From assembly GCA_024180945.1 (NCBI GenBank), contig JAKSGN010000033.1, positions 1,860,001 to 1,924,000 of the forward strand: 64,000 nucleotides of DNA, given 5' to 3'. Of the stretch, positions 22,649 to 35,698 are shown piece by piece (the stretch's first letter is position 1; each line of letters opens with the position of its first letter). The notes below the pieces were generated by a model. It was not told where the DNA came from. It did not search any database and was given only the letters and a program-made list of their open reading frames with translations. This stretch comes from Macrophomina tecta (lineage: Eukaryota > Ascomycota > Dothideomycetes > Botryosphaeriales > Botryosphaeriaceae). A program made the position numbers and the translations under genes.

Positions 22649-25600
22649 TCACTCCAACATGCGACTCCTCGCCGAGATCTCTTCATCGCTCAAGGCAGCC
22701 ATCCAGATGCATTTCGCAATGATGTCGGGATTGGGTTTGAGATCGTAATGTGTGCTTGCCTCGAGTAGTCTAAGCAAGTTCTTGACGATTGTGGCGGCTG
22801 TCTGATGTCGTTCGAAGTTGATAAGTGGCTCCCCATCATCGCTATCTCCATTAGATACGGTCGCCGGCTTCTGTGCATTGTAGATCAAGTCTCTAGTGTA
22901 GATGCCGATGAATGGGATGCATCCGTCATCTAGATTGACCGTTTCCATCTCGAGTCGTAGATTGTGGAAGTTCTTCACCGGCTGTACCAGATTCTCCAAT
23001 TCGCGCAACGTGCGACGGTCTGCAGCTGGAACCAGCTCCCACGTCTTTGTCAAACGCGCGCAGTCGGCGGAGAGTAATCCGACGGTGATTTGGTACATGG
23101 TGGCATAGTTTCGTAGGCGACGTGCATGATCAGCAATATGGATATACTTGACGATGCAGCGCACGCGCTCTCCCAAATCCTCGGTGAGCACACACTCGGA
23201 AACGGCCCATTTGACCATAATGTTGAATCGAGCGATGACCACATCAACACCACGGGGTTCCTGCGTGCGCAAATACTCGACCCAATCACGAATTTGGGGC
23301 GAGGATTGCTTCCAGCGCAATTCGATCAACTCCTTCCAATCGATCTCCTCAAGGGCATCCTTCTCGACAATGGTGAATTGCTCAGCCAGAGTTTCAGAAT
23401 CATACGCAAGTATGAAGGGGATGTGGCGCTCCCGCTCAACACTTGACTCATTCCTAGACTTTTGAACGGCGCTCATGTCGTTAAGCTCAATCGTACTACC
23501 TTCGACCTGGGGATTGAGCTTGTTGAGACTGTGATTTGCTTGGAAATCCTGAATTTTCTGGAAGCCTGGCTGAGGTCCCGTTGGAAGCCCATTGAGAGGA
23601 GGAGTGAGACCTGGCGTGGGCAAACCCCTGTTAAAAATCGTAGAGTCCATGTTGTTGGGAACCGTCTTATCTAGGACATTGTCGCCTGTGGGTGGCGTTG
23701 GAGGATGGCGCAAAGGCTGCGGAAGTAATTCGTCGCCAAACTCAAGATCAGCAGGCTGATCGTCGAAGAAGCTCCGAACCCCGTGGCTTTCCCTTCTCGA
23801 ATCATTCGGCACGCTCGTTGATAAATCTGACGAGATATCATCAAACTCTTGTTCGGGGTCAAGAAGGAAGGACTGATGGGTCTTGATAGAGTTCGGAGAT
23901 TGTGGGGATTTGGGAAACGTTGAACCGCGTGGAATCCTTCGCATGCTATCCGTCTCCTCAACGTGTTCCATGGAAGAGCCTGCTGAAGAATTGTGCTGGT
24001 CCAACTGAGCAGCGCGCCACGTCTGAGGAGATAAGGGAGCCGGGCGAGCAGAATCCATTGACTGCTCATTTATCCTTCGGCGTGTCATGGCAGCAATATC
24101 GCTGTTTGCACGATCAAGCAGTGGAACGCTGGAGTATGAGTACTCGGACTGAGCCACAGAGCTATCCGGCACGTACGTCGGAGATGTATGCTGATCTGAA
24201 GAAGGGGAAGTCACGTATGCACCTGATACAGCCTGCTTACGAGGCGTAGCAGAGGAGGTGTGAGTCTGCCCTTCTTCCTCGGGCGTTTCCTCATCCCCGC
24301 CATGAGAATCCTCTCGCTTCATGGACTGAGGAGGAGCACCTTTAGGCACATAAAACTCTGCTGCTTTTGGCGACGGATCAGGGCTTTTCTTCTCATATCT
24401 GCCCTCAAGCTTCAACAGGGCTGACTCAATACCCCCATCATCATCTTCATCGTCAGGCAGGGCAGCCAATCGGGCAACCTCCATCTCAAAAGATGGTCGA
24501 AGGACTGGCTGTGAAGAGTGGGTCGCAACGAGAGACAAGGACTTTCTAGAAGCCGGAAGATGTTCAAGCTGCTCAGCTCCATCTGTCGTATCGGGTGCAG
24601 TGTTCCACATGTCATTCCAGGCGGCAGTGAGGGGCGGAAAGGCCATGGAGTTCGTCACGGAATGGGTAAAATTCGATACAGAACCGGTAGACCTCGGACG
24701 ATCTATAGGCCCCAAATCATGCACGTTCGCGGCGCCGCGCAGATCACCACCAGGACGCCTTCGTAACATGCGTCCAGGCGGTGGGGCTGGCGTGTGATCG
24801 AGGTGGAAAGGATCATTGTCGGAGGATCGAGTCATCGCATCCGAGTCAATGCTGTATCCCGGCCTGTGCCAGGTCATCCCGCTGTGGAACGATGCAAACC
24901 GTCGTAGAGAATATGAACTTGAGGCAACGCGACTTGGATGCATTGATTTCGAGTGTCTCAGCAGTGAAGGACGGCTTGACGGAAGACCTGGAACCGCTTC
25001 TGCCTCGGAGGCATCCGCATCATCATGGGGAAACGACACCGCTTCTGAGTTTGCAGCAGTGGGCTGGAGAATGACATCAGGGTGCATAGTGACAGGCGGA
25101 AGAGAAACAGGTTCGTCTGCTCGAGAGCGTGTTTCTGAAGCAGCTTTACCGAATTCATGGTCGCTCTGCCTCAAGGCATTGTCGAAACGAGAGGTGTCCG
25201 GAGCAACAGAGGCTGACGGTTGAGACGCAGTGCTTTCATCGGCTGGAATGGCTCCAGACATGACAGGGGGAACTGGAGGCGCTCCGGTATCATCGAAAAT
25301 TAGGATTGAACCGCTACCCATGGTGACTTTGCTCAGACCTCGCTCCATTCCAGGACGAGCTTCCCGCGAGCCATCACTGACCGGATGGGTATCAGCTTTT
25401 GTTGGTTCGCTTGCGGGACGCTCAGGACTATGATTAAGCGGAGAAACACCGCTACCCTGAGTCTGTCTTTCCTTTTCGAGTTCTTCTTCAAGGGCTCGTC
25501 TGAAACTCTCAGCAACACGCTGAGCTAGTACATCCACACGAGCTTGCTGCCTCGCACGAGTCTGTCTTCTTTTCTGAACGCCTGCCTGCGAAGAATGCGT

Positions 25601-28086
25601 GAACACAGCCGTGCTCAAAGAATCTCTCGTTGTGGTTTGGTTGGATGTATCGCTCGGTTGTTGGGCATGTGCGGCCATAGGACCGCCCTGTCTGCTGCTC
25701 AACGCTCGCCGCACGCTGCCCAGTATTTTCTTCATTCCAGGATTCGCCGCGTTAGACTTTGAAGTGGCCGGAGAAGATCCAGAAACATTCACGACGAGAT
25801 CGAAATTCGATCTCATCGGTCGTAATTCGCCTGTCGGTCTGAGATTGATGTAAGGCGAGTCCGGCTGGAACAGGGCACCTCGAACTATGCTACCTGGGAA
25901 TTGCTGCAGGGTGAGACGACGGTCCAAGTCTTGGGACTGTGAGCGCTCTCTTGACATGGAGGAGTGGGCTCGGTGATCCCTCAAAGCATCCGAGAAACTT
26001 CCACTCCGCTTGTGCCTGTGCATCGCGGGCCGCCGATGCTGTGAGGAAGTTGGAAGCGAGGCAACGGTTGCAGAGCCTGCGGGCACAGGATGAGGGTAGA
26101 GAGGCATCTCCGTTCCGTGTTCGTTGCGATACAGAGCCTTGAGCGGGATAGAACACGACATGACATGCATGCTGAGTTCGCTAGCCGGCGACAGCGGAAT
26201 AGTGCTATTGTCTTGAATTTCACCTGGTGAGGCCGTTATCGAGTTCTGCGGAATGTGACGTGAGCTCTTTGCCCAGTCTGGCGACCTGTCAACTGGAGAT
26301 ACCGGGTGCATGTTCAGAGGCTGGACTGTGTGCTTGATCCTTCTGGGCGGGGTTCTTGGAGGCCCTGAAGAATCGGGCTCAGCAGGGGCAGCAGCCTCAG
26401 CTTGAGTGATCTCCGCTTGAGCGAACATTTGAGATCGTGGCTCCGATTCGGGCTGCCCGCCTGGTAAGATATCCTCATCTGGCAGATCCCTGCCAATGGC
26501 CTCTTCGTCATCCCAAAAAAGTGCACATGTTCTTCGCCAACATTTCTTCAGTTCTCCAATGATTTTCAGATCTCCACCGCCTCCATCCGTACGGTTCTGC
26601 AGGTCCTGGTAGAGCCCGTTGACGAGCTTGCAAAAGTGCTCGCGGAGCTGCAAGAAAGGAAGAAAGTCTTCGGTGAAATAGTTGAGGATCCAATGGCGGA
26701 GGGCAACGAATGTCCGTACTCGCACTATGCGTCCAAAATCGTCTGAGCGCTCGACCGCCCATCGCAAGCGAGCTATCAGGTAGGCTATTAGATCGCCGAT
26801 TGTCAGGTACGACCGAAAGGTCAGAAAGAAATCGGAAAGAAGCTCGTAGTCCAGGAAGCTAGGGGAGGTGATGTGAGCAATCAGCCGAGCGGGAGTTGCC
26901 GCGACTATCTCGCCTGTTGAAGCGTAGCGAACGACTGCAGGGTCATCGGGATTGGTCGTGAACGAGTCGTAAATGCGGGGGGAGATGGGAACTGTCGGGA
27001 TGATTGGGGTCAGGGGAGTGGAGGAGCCCTGGGTGGAGGGTTCGATGTAAGTGATAGGGCGGTCGTGGAAGCGCGTCCTCGACGAGACGTCGGAGTAGCG
27101 CTGCGAGTTGCGGTTCAGCATGGGGCCAGGCGCAGGGAACAGGGTTCCAAAGGTGGGCGTCAGCTTGTTGGAGAACAGCGAGGAGCGGAAGTCTTCGGTG
27201 GCTGAGGTGCGAGTGTAGACGGAGCTGCGCAGAATGGCGGTGCCGTGAGTGCTGAATCGGGGATTGCCCAGGCGGTAGTGGGGAATGGGCACGTCCAGCA
27301 CGGGATACGACGACGTGTCGGCAGTCCGCGGCCTCGAGGGCTTGGGGCGGTCAATGACGACCTTGAACGTGTTCGAGTCGATGCTCTGGGAGCGGGCGTG
27401 GTCATTGATGGTGGAGAAGGAGTGCGAGCGAGCGTGGTGCGAGGGGCGGCGGGCCCTCGACGTGGGCTTGGTGACGCCGGCAGCCTTCACCGCCGGGGCG
27501 GGACTGCGGGCGGGTGTGCGTGCTGGAGTGGGAGTATGCGATCCAGAGGGCGCGCTGCCGGGCCATCCATTGCTCGGCCGTCGCGGAATGCGTCCATCGG
27601 GCGCGAGGCTGTCGGGAGGCGTGATGGGCGGGAAGACGAAGGGCGCAGGCGGCGGGCGTGTCCTCGGGGTGCTGGAGCGCGCAACGGGCCTGGGGGCGGC
27701 AGCATTGGTTAGCTGGACGGGCTCATTGCAGCTCGCGTAGAGAAATCTCGAGGCGGACTGGGGCTTGCAGGGGAGGCAGGTGTTGGTACGCACCTGAGGT
27801 AGATGATGCCGTTGCTGCCAACGTTGCCCACGGCGAAGCGGCCGCCGCCAGCACCGCGGCTCTGAGCGCCGTCGTCGGTCCTCACGGTGCTGCTGCTGCT
27901 GCCGCCACGGGTGCGCGCGCGCAGCTGCTCGGTGCTGGTCTTCGACGGCTGCCTGTTCCTTCGGAGGTCGGCCGCCTTCTGTTTCGCGCTATGGGGCCTC
28001 TGCGCTGCTGGGATATGGGGTGCTGCTGGTTGGCCCGGCCACCGGGGGCCGCGGTCCTGCGCTTGCGCAGACATGGCCATCGTCAT
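22649..28086 (-). CDS. LTE1: Lte1-type Ras-family guanine nucleotide exchange factor
   Basis: This is a predicted mitotic-exit/polarity factor with RasGEF domains at both ends of the chain and a very long disordered middle, the layout of fungal Lte1. Exons in transcript order are 28086-27794 and 27689-22649, giving 1777 residues. The splice joins IIYLR to PVARSS. The first exon ends with AVGNVGSNGIIYLR, a motif I recall in other Lte1 proteins, which supports the two-exon model. RasGEF_N lies at about 351-461 (ARLIAHITSPSFLDYELLSD). The catalytic CDC25-type domain is at about 1514-1777 (ALEEIDWKELIELRWKQ, then VVIARFNIMVKWAVSE and IPFIGIYTRDLIYN). The middle is Ser/Pro-rich with many phosphorylatable SP/TP sites. 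Confidence 0.88.
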
Positions 28087-31000
28087 GCATGCTGGAGGGA
28101 GGCGTGTCTACCGGCGAGGGGAGCGGGCGCGCATGTCGTCGCAGCGGGCGGGGGAGAGAGCGGAGTGTCGAGAAGAGCGAGCGGCGGCGGCGGCGGCGAC
28201 GAGCGACAGACGTCAAGGCAAGGAAGTCTGGACCGGGGTGAGCGTGGTTCGGTGGCTGCTGTCCAGGGCGAGATGAGATGTACGAACCGTGCCCTGGCCC
28301 GGCCGGTAATTGAGCAATTACGCTGCACTCGCAACGCCTGCCAGCAGCAAACCGGATCATGCGCCGCGTCTGTGCAGCCCTCGCCCGTGTGGCCTGCCAG
28401 CCTGCCGTCTGCTGCCCGGCCCTGCGCCAGAAGCATCGCCCGCCGGCCGCGCACCCGCACGTGGGCGCGGCCGGGCTGCTGCAGGCGGGCCCACCTCCGT
28501 TGCGCTGCTGGGACCGAGTGTGGAGGCCGCCTGTCCGCCTTCGAGAATTCCACGGCCTCTCCTTCAAGCCCGCCGGCTGACGCCACCGCGATCGCCCCTA
28601 GCGCGAACCGCTGCGCTGCTCTGCCGACTTGCGCGCGCTCAGATCTCCGCGGCCGCCGCTGCTGCCCGAGATGCTGTTGCGAACAGGTGTTTGGGCAGCC
28701 AGACGTGCGGACGGCTGGAGAGGCAGCTCTCCCTGGGGTGAGCTTGCGGGCTCGGCTGCCGACTGGCTCTCTGCCTTGGGGCTCTCCGCCGCAGCCAACC
28801 CCCGTTCAGCGCACCGCCGTTGCCAAAGGCTCCAGTCGTGCCGCTTCGGGCTGCCTGCTTCCAAGACCCTCGTGCATATCGGGCCGCCGCGGCGAAGGTT
28901 AGACTGCCGCTCCAAGGCATGGGCGGCCTAGTATCTGGATCTTGTGGCGCATCGTGGATCGGCGCAACGGTAAGAGCAAGCAGGATGACAATCATGCGCT
29001 TATCTACGAGGACGCAGGGCAGGACGCGGGATTATTGGCCGTGGACATCTCGTCGGCCGGCCCTGAGAGACTGGCCCGGAGAGTCGAAAGGCTATTATAC
29101 AACCGCCCGAGAGAGCGACCGCCAGGTTGCAAAGCTTATTCGCCCTCTTGCTACGTGCGCAGCAAACAACCTCTGGCCACCGTTGTCGCAGCCATGCACA
29201 CAGCAGCCGCGTGTTTGCAAACCACCCGGAGAGACTGCCGATCATGCCCGGCCGGCTGGAATACACTTTTATGTGCGGCATGAACTGCGCCATCATCCCG
29301 CCATCCGCTCAACCAGTGCGCGAGCGGTACCATATCGGAACTGGAATCCCATAGGGCTATTCAAGCTTCGCGCGCAGGCGAAGTTGCCGGTGCACCATGC
29401 GGCACGCTCCCCTTGCGATGTCTAGAGTCAAGCCAGTGCTCCGCTCTTTCACCTCTGGCCTACAGAGGAGAAGTGACGCTGCTGAGGGTCGCGTTGACTG
29501 CTTCGCATGGATTGCCTCCTGGTGCTTCGCTGATCCGTTCGAACTGCTCCATCCTCCGAGTATCAGCTCGTTCCCGTAGCTGCTCTCTCCTCCATCCTTT
29601 CGGCGCCGGGAAGCCCAGCCGCCTTCCCGGATGCCTTGGACCACCCGTCTCCTTGCTCATGAATCGATCTGGGACGTGCGGTGTTCTCTGTCCAAAGGCT
29701 TGATAAGAAGTGTCTTCGCACCCCTCTTTTCATGTTCTCTCTATGCTACACATGTCTGACTGGGCACAGCTGAAGTGACGGCTTAGCCGCAACGCAGTGG
29801 GTCGGCATCCCATCCCCGCTCCTGAAGCGCGCGCCACAATCAATCCTCTGGGCTTGACGTAGGGCAGCGAAGAAGGCTTGGGGATTTAGCGCAGCCATCC
29901 GGACGAGTGCGTCGCCACTGCGTTTGGACATATGGAACCTGCTGCAATTCGCCGCTCAAGATGGAGAAATGGGTGTGCTATGGCTTGAGCTCCGGTGCCG
30001 ACGTCCGAGGATGTCTCCGGCAGGAGTCCAGCACTCGCAAGTTCTTTTGCAAAAATTTCCTGCACGCTCGGATCCGCGTCACTAAAATCGGGCGGGAGAC
30101 GTGGCTGCGCTTTGCTCCATCTCGGCGAACATGATGGCTCGGGCCCCAGACGGATACGTTTCAGGAACTCGCGAAAGATTCCGAATCGAGCCGGACCCCA
30201 GCCCTGCGTCTCGTGCTCGAGTATTGTTTGAGGTCCGCCTCTACGCCCTTGAAGTCGCTTCCACTCTTTTCCATGTCTCCGAGTAGGCCACGCGGTGCAG
30301 ACAGCAGTATGCTCGGCGGACCCAGTTTACAGCCACGCCACCTCGACCGAGGAATCGTTCGAGGCTCACTGGCCCTGTCTGGAGAGGTGCATGTCGGCTG
30401 CATCCTCTTTGTCGGCTCTGCCGCAGATGGCGCAGGCAGCGAAGGAAGCTATCCCCCCCGCTCGTGTGCGCGCCGGAAATGGACTATGGGATCATCTCTG
30501 ACGCGGCTATGCAGCGTCTTGCCGGATCTCTGGAAACTTACGCACCGACCAATAAACGCGGCTGCTGGGGAGTATTGTATTTCTGCTGGAGAGCAGGGCC
30601 GCCTGCTGTCTGTCCGGCCACATGGCAAGGCTCTGAGCCAGACCGAAGCGTGTTCCTGGCGACAGGTGGGATCCGAAATTCAGAACGGTGACGAGCTGTT
30701 ATAAGGGCCACGGCCGGCGCGTTCCGCACCCCACTGCGATGAGACACCGTCGTCGCAGTGCACGGCCAGCAGGGTCGATCCAGCCCGCATGGCCAGTCGG
30801 TTCCGGAGCGGGAGGATGGCCGTGGGCTCAGTGGTGGCATGCGCTTTCATGGGCGATTCGCTGTCTTAGTGGGGTCCTACGATGGCATGTGCTGAAATTT
30901 CCCGATGTGGAAATACTGTCGGTGCTGACCATGAAGATGATCAATTGCTTCCGAGCGGCTGTGGCAGGAGAGATGGCGCCCACAGACGAACAAGCCACAG

Positions 31001-31680
31001 TTCACGCTGTCCAGTCGTATTCTCACTTGCACAGCCCTGGCCGCTGATCTGCGAGTCGCTGTCAGCACGAACACGAGGCATACGTAACCGGCAGCATCAA
31101 TGCGCCCACGTGTTTTCACGGAATCAATAACACGTTGGATCGCAACTGGATGCCGTCGATTGGCTCAACACTCTGAGGTTCGAGAGGGGCGGTGTGGGCC
31201 TTCAAAGGCCTGGATCGATGACGTGGCGCAGCGAATGGAATGCAGCTGATTCTGCTGTTTATTAGCGTCGCGGCAGACATGCTATCTTTATTCCTGCCCG
31301 CACATTGTGACCTGCGCAGATGCTGCTGGATTGGCTCCGAGACGAGGCCAAATAGGGCTGGCCGATCAGCTGTGCACTCTCCGGCACTTCCGACCAGCCT
31401 GTTCTAGTCGCATGCCTGGCCGTCCCGCCGATGGCGAGAGGCCTCACTGACTGCCTTTCCGCCAACCTACCATACTCCCCCTCTCCTGCTACCGCACTTG
31501 GCCCCTTGGCTCCCCATATCCGCGCCCGGAGTGGGATGTCGTGCAGAAAAGCTTATAGGGCGTGGACTCGCTCAGGAGAGGATTCCGGCACGCTGCACTA
31601 ATTACGCGAGTGACTCGTGTTGCCTATATATATCTTTTGGCCTCGTTGCCCCGGCCTGCTGGGGCGACGGAGACAGCAAC
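28087..31680. other. 3.6-kb intergenic region
   Basis: The first 1.3 kb is GC-rich with open frames on both strands, which I regard as chance; it includes the LTE1-like promoter. The rest has only short frames. No domain, RNA gene or repeat is recognised. Confidence 0.55.
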
Positions 31681-32882
31681 ATGTACAAACCGCAAACAAA
31701 GTCCGAATGGGCCTTTTTCGGCACCGCTGCCACCCAGGCCAGCGTGAATACCGCCCTCCAGCTGTCAGCATACGCCATCTTCTCTCTGCGCACGCTCATG
31801 CTGACGTCCTCACAGCTACGTCCTCGACCGCTATCTGCGATGGGTGAATCCCGCCGTCTACCAGGTCTCGAGATCTTACACGTTCCCCGTCACCTTCGCC
31901 ATCTTCGTCTTCGGCGTGCTGTACCAGTGCCTTCTCTCCTGGGATTCTCTCCGCCTCAAGAACAATATCCAGCTGTTCGCCCAGGCCATCTGCAATCTCT
32001 GTCTCTGTGTGGCGACGGCCCTGCAGTACGAGCAGGCGCAGGAAGTCGTCCAAGCCCTCCCGCCCAACCGTGACGTGCACGGCAAGCCCCTCGTCAAAGT
32101 CAACATCGACATCTGGGCGCAGATACGGCCTGCCCTGGTCGCCTCGATAGCCGTCGTGGGCATCTGCAGTCTAGCCATGTGCGCTTTGGCACTCAAGTTA
32201 CACAAACAATTTGCATGGGCTCTGTACAAGGACATCAGCGCAAACTCCAGTTTGCGGCGGCGCTATCTTGTTTATCAGGTATGGTGCCAAATGTGACCGC
32301 CCTGTTCCCATCTCACCCCCAGCAGATCTACCTGGTCCTCATGAAGCTCGCCTTCTACTTCGTTGTATCCTTCGTCATCATCTATGGCTTCGTCAACGTG
32401 CACTACGAGCAGCCAGAGTTTGCCCTCACCATGGCCATCATTCCTGTGGCCATGCTGCAGGTCATTCTGTCCACTTTTTTTATCAGGCGGGAGAATCGGG
32501 TGGGCATGATAGCCGCCATTGTAAGTGGAACTCCAGCTTTGCAAATCCATGCTCATACGTTCCGTAGCTGGTATATGCGGGAGGCGTGGCCTACCTAGTC
32601 AGCAGAGTACTTCTCCTTCTCGGCAACGGTAAACGCTCGGAGACGATTTTGAAGGATGAGATGCTGTTCTTCGCTTTCGTGGCACTTTTTCTGGTCACCT
32701 CCACGCTCGTCGCTTCAATTCTGTGCATGATCAATTTTGGCCACGGACTAGAGCCCCATCTCCTCGGCCTCACGGGCAAGAAAGCTCCGCAGGATCCTGA
32801 GGATGCATACCGCTTCGAGCGCCTCTCTCATGCGGCACCCCCTCCCGAATTCCTTTCGCCGCGCCGTTTTGCTCTTGACTGA
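31681..32882 (+). CDS. UPF0658-type Golgi membrane protein
   Basis: This is a multi-pass membrane protein related to the uncharacterised UPF0658 Golgi family of fission yeast and filamentous fungi; its function is unknown. Exons are 31681-31763, 31816-32278, 32326-32520 and 32568-32882, giving 351 residues. The start MYKPQTKSEW and the segments NPAVYQVSRSYTFPV, LRLKNNIQLFAQAICNLCL and YEQAQEVVQALPP fit the family as I remember it. About seven hydrophobic segments are visible, the later ones being LALKLHK-flanked, FYFVVSFVIIYGFV, FALTMAIIPVAMLQVIL, GGVAYLVSRVLLLL and FFAFVALFLVTSTLVASIL. The first intron is 52 nt with donor GTCAGC. The third exon has a tandem CAGCAG acceptor; I used the second AG. 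Confidence 0.85.
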
Positions 32883-33931
32883 GCCAATCAACCGATAATC
32901 TGTCGCGAACCTAAGTTCGGAGCGGGCCTTCTACTGCGAGCCAACATCACAGTCTTTTCCGTTCTGACCGTACTTCCCTCCTACCACTTCCCCATCGGCA
33001 TCTTTCCGGAACTGTGGTGGTCTTTGCGCATTTTCGGGATCCAACACCTTCTACAGTGAGACATTCATACCGCCCGCATTCCGGTAGCTCTCCGCCACCG
33101 TCTTTTCCTCCGCACCACTATGTATAGGAACCGACGCGCAGATGACCTCGCACACTTCTCGGTCCTATTGCGGCTCGAGCTGGCGGTAATCGATGCCGCT
33201 GTTTTAAGCGTCGAAACTGCAAAGGCCACCGTCCGAGCTGAGGTGGAAGCAGTCTTACATGTCCCGCCTAAGGAATGGCTTACCTCCCGGACCCAACGCT
33301 CGTCTTCCGGTACGGGATTCCGGCGTCTACCAGAGTCTTTGTCAACACTGTCTCGCCCTTGCGCATGATTAGGACGTACCTTGCCCCACATGATGGTTCC
33401 GATGCGGTTGAGAAATATGGGAGAGCGGGCGCGTTTGAGGTGGATTCGGATGAGGCTGCATCTTTACAAGGCAGAAAGAGAGCCTGCTGGTGCATGGCTT
33501 GCGAAGGATTTTTCTCTCCTTCGGCGATTGGATCTGATGCCTCCCCTGCACAACCTCGTAATCTCTTCGGCATGTTCGAACAGGCAGCTGGCCGGGCCGA
33601 CGAGAATACTGCACGGGGCAGTGTAAGCATGCCAGGCCGCTAAGAATCAGTGTCCATCTACTCGCAAACCACTTTTTGACCCATCAAATTTACTAGCGTA
33701 CTTTATGTCCGCCATCTACGGACCGTTGCTATTGGTTGAAAAGTAGGGCCATTGTGATGCCCGCAATCGGGGTCGTATATCCGTGGAACGACAACGATTT
33801 CTATCTGTTCTGGAAAGCTTTGATCTTCCTCTTTTTAGGACCTCTTTCCTAGCGATTTCCCAAAAAAAGAGAGAGAGAAAAAAAGAGGGCAAAGTAAGTA
33901 TACTCTTACTAAGCAGGTTCATTTTCAAATA
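32883..33931. other. Intergenic region left of the Fot1-type element
   Basis: Two overlapping open frames of about 116-122 codons (33275-33643 plus, 33280-33630 minus) and some shorter ones are present. Frames of this length are expected by chance and none is recognisable, so no gene is called. Confidence 0.5.
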
Positions 33932-33995
33932 ACGTAATCAACAAGCGAGTCGCACACACAAGCGAGTCGCACACCTCCCACCCCCATCTCAACTT
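33932..33995 (+). repeat. Fot1-type element, left terminal inverted repeat with two 17-bp units
   Basis: This 64-bp repeat has one mismatch to 35699-35762. Perfect tandem units (ACAAGCGAGTCGCACAC) occupy 33941-33957 and 33958-33974; these are plausible transposase-binding sites. Confidence 0.95.
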
Positions 33996-34004
33996 CAACT
34001 CCTT

Positions 34005-35639
34005 ATGCCTCCGCAAATAAGGTCTGCAAAGGCCCAGAAAGAGGCCAAAGTACGTCTCGCACGTCAGGCCTATGAAAAGGGCCAAATTTCGAGCATTCGC
34101 AAAGCTGCAAAGATCTATAATGTACCTCATAAGACCCTCGACGATCGCATACACGGACGCGTCGCACGCATCAATTTACGCGCACACAATCGCAAACTCA
34201 CTCAGACGGAGGAACAAACACTTGTAGAATGGATTCTAGATATGGACGCACGTGGCTACCCACTTAGAATCGATGCAGTGCGTGAGGCAGCCTTATTATT
34301 GCTCAAGGAGCGCGTGGGCGATTCCGCCTATATCGGCATCAACTGGCCTCACAACTTTGTAAACAATCACGACGAGATTAAATCGATGTATACGCGCAAA
34401 TACGACTACCAGAGGGCTCGATGCGAAGATCCGGCAATTATACAGAGCTGGTTTAACCTTGTTGGCAATACAAAGCGAAAATATGGGATTGCAGATGAGG
34501 ACTCATACAACTTCGACGAGACAGGCTTTGCAATGGGAATTGCAAGCACTTCACGTGTTGTCACTTCCTCAGACCGACGTGGCAGGCCTCGTCAAATACA
34601 GCCAGGCGATCGTGAGTGGGCTACTGCCATTGAGACAATCAATGCATTCGGTTGGTGTTTGCCTCCTATGGTGATCCTTAAGGGCAAGGTGCACCTGTCG
34701 ACCTGGTATAGAACAACTGACCTCCCACCTGAGTGGGTAATTGCGCTCTCTGAGAATGGATGGACCAATAATGAGCTTGGTTTGAAGTGGCTTCAGGACG
34801 TCTTTGATAAATATACGGCTCCAAGGACTATTGGCACATATCGACTCCTTATTCTGGATGGCCATGGAAGCCATGCGACACCAAAATTCGACAAATTCTG
34901 CTCAGAACGGTCAATTATCACGCTCTGTATGCCAGCTCACTCCTCTCACCTCTTACAACCCCTTGATGTGGGCTGTTTTTCGACTTTAAAGCGATCATAT
35001 GGGCGCCTGGTTGCAGATCAGATCCGACTTGGTATCAACCATATCGACAAGGCTGAATTCCTACCAATATTCAAGCAGGCACGGGCCGAAGCGCTTTCAA
35101 AAGGCAACATTTTGAGTGGGTTTGCAGCAGCAGGCCTGATTCCATTTGGTCCAGATCGGGTACTCTCGAAGTTGCAAATCCGTATACATAATACACCACC
35201 TCCAGAGCCAATGCAGGCCCCCTGGCATCCAGAAACACCTCACAATGTTGCGCAATTGGAACAGCAGGTTGAGGTAATTAAGGGCTACCTTAAGCGTCGC
35301 ACCCAGAGTCCTCCAACTCCAACAGATGCTGCGTTGAACCGGCTGGTCAAAGGCTGTCAGATGGCCATGCACAGTGTTGTGCTTCTGGCAAGCGAAAATG
35401 AGAAATTAAGGGCTGCAAATGAGAGACAGAAAAGGAGAAAGGCTGCAAAGCGGTCTCAGATATCAAAAGAAACCACTCTTACAGTGGCAGAGGCCCAGGA
35501 GCTCATACAGCAGCCAGAAGTAGCCCCAAACCTTCCTACTTCAACGGTCGTCACTCAGCTGAGAAGTAGTGTTCTGCCTTCCTGTATGAAGTGCTATGCC
35601 TCTGATCATAAAACGAGGTCATGCCATAGGTCTCAATGA
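34005..35639 (+). CDS. pogo/Fot1-type transposase
   Basis: This 544-residue, intronless protein has no internal stop. Residues about 25-55 form a psq-type HTH (ISSIRKAAKIYNVPHKTLDD). A second, CENP-B-like DNA-binding region follows at about 60-140 (TLVEWILDMDARGYPLR). The DDE catalytic domain has Asp171 in YNFDETGF, Asp285 in LILDGHGSH and Asp321 in LQPLDVGCFSTLK; the last two are separated by 35 residues (DD35D). The C-terminus has a CX2CX4HX4C zinc knuckle (CMKCYASDHKTRSC), a feature also known at the end of other fungal pogo transposases. Length and layout are normal for Fot1-type enzymes. The start ATG lies about 70 bp inside the left end. Confidence 0.95.
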   Translation: MPPQIRSAKAQKEAKVRLARQAYEKGQISSIRKAAKIYNVPHKTLDDRIHGRVARINLRAHNRKLTQTEEQTLVEWILDMDARGYPLRIDAVREAALLLLKERVGDSAYIGINWPHNFVNNHDEIKSMYTRKYDYQRARCEDPAIIQSWFNLVGNTKRKYGIADEDSYNFDETGFAMGIASTSRVVTSSDRRGRPRQIQPGDREWATAIETINAFGWCLPPMVILKGKVHLSTWYRTTDLPPEWVIALSENGWTNNELGLKWLQDVFDKYTAPRTIGTYRLLILDGHGSHATPKFDKFCSERSIITLCMPAHSSHLLQPLDVGCFSTLKRSYGRLVADQIRLGINHIDKAEFLPIFKQARAEALSKGNILSGFAAAGLIPFGPDRVLSKLQIRIHNTPPPEPMQAPWHPETPHNVAQLEQQVEVIKGYLKRRTQSPPTPTDAALNRLVKGCQMAMHSVVLLASENEKLRAANERQKRRKAAKRSQISKETTLTVAEAQELIQQPEVAPNLPTSTVVTQLRSSVLPSCMKCYASDHKTRSCHRSQ

Positions 35640-35698
35640 ATTTATATACCACGTTTTATTTGAATTGTATGAGTTGTTGTGGTGTTAGTCGAGCCACA

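Noticed and set aside
28083..28902. Several long frames on both strands upstream of the LTE1-like gene
   Set aside because: GC-rich shadows with no domain or consistent start.
33275..33643. Overlapping 122- and 116-codon frames on opposite strands
   Set aside because: The length is within chance expectation for the window and no domain or splice pattern is seen.
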